Part shown: positions 7,115 through 9,402 of the stretch, one piece after another
Position numbering within the stretch: the first letter of the stretch is position 1
How the letters are laid out: each line of letters starts with the position of its first letter
Assembly (NCBI GenBank): GCA_002368575.1
Contig: DFEA01000056.1
Span: 1 to 9,402, forward strand
Origin: Lachnospiraceae bacterium UBA3814
GTDB taxonomy: Bacteria; Bacillota; Clostridia; Lachnospirales; Lachnospiraceae
Direction of reading: 5' to 3'
DNA length: 9,402 nt
Notes under the pieces: model-generated
The model's input: the letters and a program-made list of their open reading frames with translations, nothing else
The model's database searches: none
What the model was told of the DNA's origin: nothing
Translations under genes and position numbers: made by a program

Positions 7115-7179
7115 GTCTGAATTATTATAGTTAACGGAATTGAGCATATAATCAATGACAGATTATTTTGTTGTTCACA

Positions 7180-9210
7180 TTATATCCTCCATATCACCGG
7201 CATCCATATCTTCATCTCCCCGAAGCCCCTGTTGTCCCAGGCAAAGTAGGGGATGAATCTTACGGATACTTCTCTTCTGTCCGTATTCTCAGGCTCGTAC
7301 ACTTCGTACAGCGGCCGCTCAGTTGGCTGTCTTCTGCTGTCCGTTCTGTCCTTTATTAAGATACCCGTTGTCGTAAGAGCAGGTATTGTTACCTGCCCCG
7401 AAGCCCCATGGTGGGCATCCTTTGCTTCCCCCTCTGTCCTCAGGCTCTTTCCCGTGTCGATCTTAAGATCCTCTTCACTGAATTCGCAATCTGATAAAAG
7501 AAAAAGCCCGTCAAGGGTTCCGCTCCCGGTATCGCAGAATTCAGAGCAATATACAAGGGGGCCCTTTGTTACCGCAAGCTGCCCTGTATTCTCCTCTATC
7601 ATGGGATTGCTCTTAATAAGCGCCACCGGCATATCAAGCTCAAGCACCAGCTCCTTTGTTCCGGCCTCTATCAGCGTTTCTGTATAGGTTCCTGACCGTT
7701 CCTTACCGAACTTAAGCTCCTTTCTGTCTGTAAGGAGCCTGCCGCTTCTGCACCAGGCAGGGATACGAAGGCTGAGAGTAAAGTCCCTTTCTGCCTCTGT
7801 GACAAAGACGATCCTTCCCTCATAGGGGTAGCGGGTTTTCTGCAGGATATGTACCTTCGAGCCGTGTAACAGGATATCCGCCTCGCTTTCGGCGTAGAGC
7901 CCGGTCATTATCCCCGAGCCGTCCTTCTTTACGAAATAAACATATTCCGATGCCTGCGTAAGCATTCTTGCTATGTTCGGGGGACAGCAATAGCTTATCA
8001 GATAATCTGTCCTTGTTAAAGGCCAGATGAGCTCATAATCCAGCTTTTTCGTCCTTCTCAGCATATTTTCGTAAAAATAACGCAGGCCGTCAAGGCTTAT
8101 GGAGGCAAGGTTTACATTGAGCCAGACCCTTTCGATCATGTCAAAGTATTCCGCCCGGGGATCGAGCCGGAACATCCTTAAGGCCCACATGACAAGGCCT
8201 ATGGATGCACAGGTTTCGTTATAGGCGGTTATGTTGGGAAGCTGGTATTCATAACCGTAGGCCTGGTGTATGAGCTGATGGTCAAAAAAGTTTCCGTAGG
8301 GGGAGGCACCGTTGTACAGAGCTCCGCATCCTCCCGTGATATACAGCTTTTTGGTGACCAGGTTCGTCCATACCGACCTTAATACCCTCTCATATTCAGG
8401 ATTGCTCTCCTCGGCGCAGAGGTCGGCAAGCCCGGCATAAAGGTAATTGGCCCTCACCGAATGGCCTATGATCCTTTCATGCTTTTTCAGGGGCAGCCTG
8501 TCCTGATTGTCATCGAGCCCGTTCTTTACGGAATCCCTGAGCTCAATGGCCTTTCGTCCCAGTTTTAAATATTTCTCATCCTTCGTGGTCCTGTAGAGCT
8601 CGAAGAGCCCCATATAATGGGAAGGGCATACCGCGGTCCTGACCTCGCCGCTTCTTTCCGCCTCTGTATACAGCTTCTCCAAATAGCCCGCGGCCTTTTT
8701 GGCAACAATTAAAAAGCCGTCTCTCCCACTCACCCTGTAATGAACGCAGGCAGAGGTGAAAAGATGCCCCATGTTATATACCTCAAAATCATTGATATCG
8801 CTGTTTCTTCTGGTGCTTCCATCCCGCTCGCCTATGATCTGCTTGGTGGAAATGTAGCCGTCCTCCTGCTGGGCTCTCGCTATCAGGCCGATATATTCCT
8901 CGATCCGGCTCTTAAGCGCCCCGTCATTTAAGGTATATGCCGTATATACCGCCGATTCCAGCCATTTATAAAAGTCTCCGTCACAGAACACGCTTCCATC
9001 AAAGGCTCCCTCGGCCTCTCCGGCACAGATCTTAAAGTTTTCCACGGCGTGGCTTATGTCCTTATCAGCAAACATCCGCTCAAGATTAGGCACCGTGGCA
9101 GTCATTACCCTTTCAGTGACCTCCTTCATAAGCCCTCCGGTAAAGATTACGGCGCCGAAGGGAACTCCATTTACCAGGGCATTTCCTGAATTTGTGCTGT
9201 CTATTATCAT
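7180..9210 (-). CDS. GH127/DUF1680 family glycoside hydrolase (beta-L-arabinofuranosidase-like), acid/base Glu replaced by Gln
   Basis: The 676-residue protein matches the DUF1680 family along its length: FCDGDFYKWLES (75-86), DFEVYNMGHL (141-150), IGHSVRANYLYAGLADL (248-264), YNETCASIG (330-338), ISYCCPPN (405-412) and RFIPYFAWDNRGFGEMKIWMP close to the C-terminus. In characterised GH127 the nucleophile is a cysteine held by zinc; here the corresponding residues are Cys408 (nucleophile), with Glu332, Cys334 and Cys409 as co-ligands. The glutamate that serves as acid/base sits 16 residues before the zinc-binding Glu in the family; here that position is Gln316 (HQAYGYEYQLPN). Specificity may therefore differ from beta-L-arabinofuranose. 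There is no signal peptide, so it should be cytoplasmic. GGAG lies close before ATG. It probably shares a transcript with GH78 downstream and the hydrolase fragment upstream. Family secure, substrate uncertain. Confidence 0.92.
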   Translation of the reverse strand: MIIDSTNSGNALVNGVPFGAVIFTGGLMKEVTERVMTATVPNLERMFADKDISHAVENFKICAGEAEGAFDGSVFCDGDFYKWLESAVYTAYTLNDGALKSRIEEYIGLIARAQQEDGYISTKQIIGERDGSTRRNSDINDFEVYNMGHLFTSACVHYRVSGRDGFLIVAKKAAGYLEKLYTEAERSGEVRTAVCPSHYMGLFELYRTTKDEKYLKLGRKAIELRDSVKNGLDDNQDRLPLKKHERIIGHSVRANYLYAGLADLCAEESNPEYERVLRSVWTNLVTKKLYITGGCGALYNGASPYGNFFDHQLIHQAYGYEYQLPNITAYNETCASIGLVMWALRMFRLDPRAEYFDMIERVWLNVNLASISLDGLRYFYENMLRRTKKLDYELIWPLTRTDYLISYCCPPNIARMLTQASEYVYFVKKDGSGIMTGLYAESEADILLHGSKVHILQKTRYPYEGRIVFVTEAERDFTLSLRIPAWCRSGRLLTDRKELKFGKERSGTYTETLIEAGTKELVLELDMPVALIKSNPMIEENTGQLAVTKGPLVYCSEFCDTGSGTLDGLFLLSDCEFSEEDLKIDTGKSLRTEGEAKDAHHGASGQVTIPALTTTGILIKDRTDSRRQPTERPLYEVYEPENTDRREVSVRFIPYFAWDNRGFGEMKIWMPVIWRI

Positions 9211-9259
9211 TTATTTCTCCGATTCTCCTTATGCAGCCCTGTTATGGTGGTCTGCGGTC

Positions 9260-9274
9260 ATCATATGATATCAT
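9260..9274. repeat. Two overlapping 10-bp palindromes upstream of GH127
   Basis: ATCATATGAT (9260-9269) and ATGATATCAT (9265-9274) are each perfectly self-complementary and overlap by five bases, in the 93-base gap before GH127. They could form a protein-binding site or simply reflect a CAT/ATG-rich patch. No good promoter is visible beside them. Confidence 0.25.
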
Positions 9275-9303
9275 GGCATACTTTTGACCCTGGCATCATC
9301 ATA

Positions 9304-9402
9304 TCAATCATGTACCTCCCTTTGCATGTTAAGCACAAGGGCATTCCAGTTTATAAAGCCTCCGTTCATCACGGGCTCTCCGGTAAAGGGATCATAGTAC
9401 TC
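9304..9402 (-). CDS. C-terminal end of a probable (alpha/alpha)6-barrel glycoside hydrolase (partial)
   Basis: The minus strand is open from the window edge to TGA at 9306-9304 and encodes 32 residues. They begin EYYDPFTGEPVMNGGFINWN and end ALVLNMQREVHD. The pattern YDPxTGxP followed by F-x-W-x-A-L-V resembles the extreme C-terminus of GH63, trehalase and mannosylglycerate-hydrolase-like enzymes, where an asparagine or tyrosine and YDPxTG stretch precedes a final aromatic helix. The gene lies 93 bases upstream of GH127 with no terminator between them, so it is probably part of the same operon. Only the tail is visible, so the family and substrate are tentative, but that this is the end of a real gene is likely. 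Confidence 0.55.
   Translation of the reverse strand, partial: EYYDPFTGEPVMNGGFINWNALVLNMQREVHD

Noticed and set aside
7124..7129. TATAAT as a -10 box for a separate GH78 promoter
   Set aside because: No acceptable -35 box lies at 16-18 bases (TTGATT is 20 bases away). In an A/T-rich 77-base intercistronic gap a chance match is likely.
7103..7147. Upstream in-frame ATG at 7147 as the GH78 start
   Set aside because: No Shine-Dalgarno precedes it and the extra 15 residues do not look like a GH78 N-terminus, whereas ATG 7102 has AGGAGA at the right distance.

Overview
All genes in this window lie on the minus strand. They read as two adjacent carbohydrate-use operons of an anaerobic Bacillota, probably a Lachnospiraceae-type clostridium. 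The taxonomy is an inference from the strong AGGAG-type Shine-Dalgarno sites, moderate GC, sigma-A-like promoter, lipoprotein-type solute-binding protein and Clostridia-like gene content. No RNA gene, CRISPR array, insertion sequence or phage gene was seen.

Layout in transcription order (right to left): 9304-9402 is the C-terminal end of a protein that looks like an (alpha/alpha)6-barrel glycoside hydrolase. Next come a GH127/DUF1680 beta-L-arabinofuranosidase-family protein (7180-9210) and a GH78 alpha-L-rhamnosidase (4373-7102). Neither has a signal peptide, so both should act in the cytoplasm. A 13-bp-stem terminator (4291-4344) closes this transcript. A sigma-A promoter (-35 TTTACA, 17 bp, -10 TATTCT, 4215-4243) then starts a second operon. 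It carries two overlapping copies of a 17-bp palindromic operator at the start site and a terminator-like leader hairpin. The operon encodes a DapA/NanA-family Schiff-base lyase (3192-4106) and a complete three-gene TRAP transporter: lipoprotein binding protein DctP (1996-3123), small permease DctQ (1382-1900) and large permease DctM (99-1385). GC-rich hairpins without T-tracts sit on both sides of dctP. A further gene appears to start at the left edge (ATG at 6-4).

Working model (inference): the TRAP system imports an acidic sugar or small acidic oligosaccharide from pectin-like or other plant glycans. The cytoplasmic glycosidases remove L-rhamnose and an L-arabinofuranose-like residue, and the DapA-family enzyme acts on a 2-keto-3-deoxy sugar acid. 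Two enzymes have non-standard active sites. The GH127 protein keeps the cysteine nucleophile and zinc ligands but has Gln where the acid/base Glu is expected, and the lyase has CQSSE in place of the family GTTGE motif. These two differences, and the tandem operator, are the most interesting points in the window.
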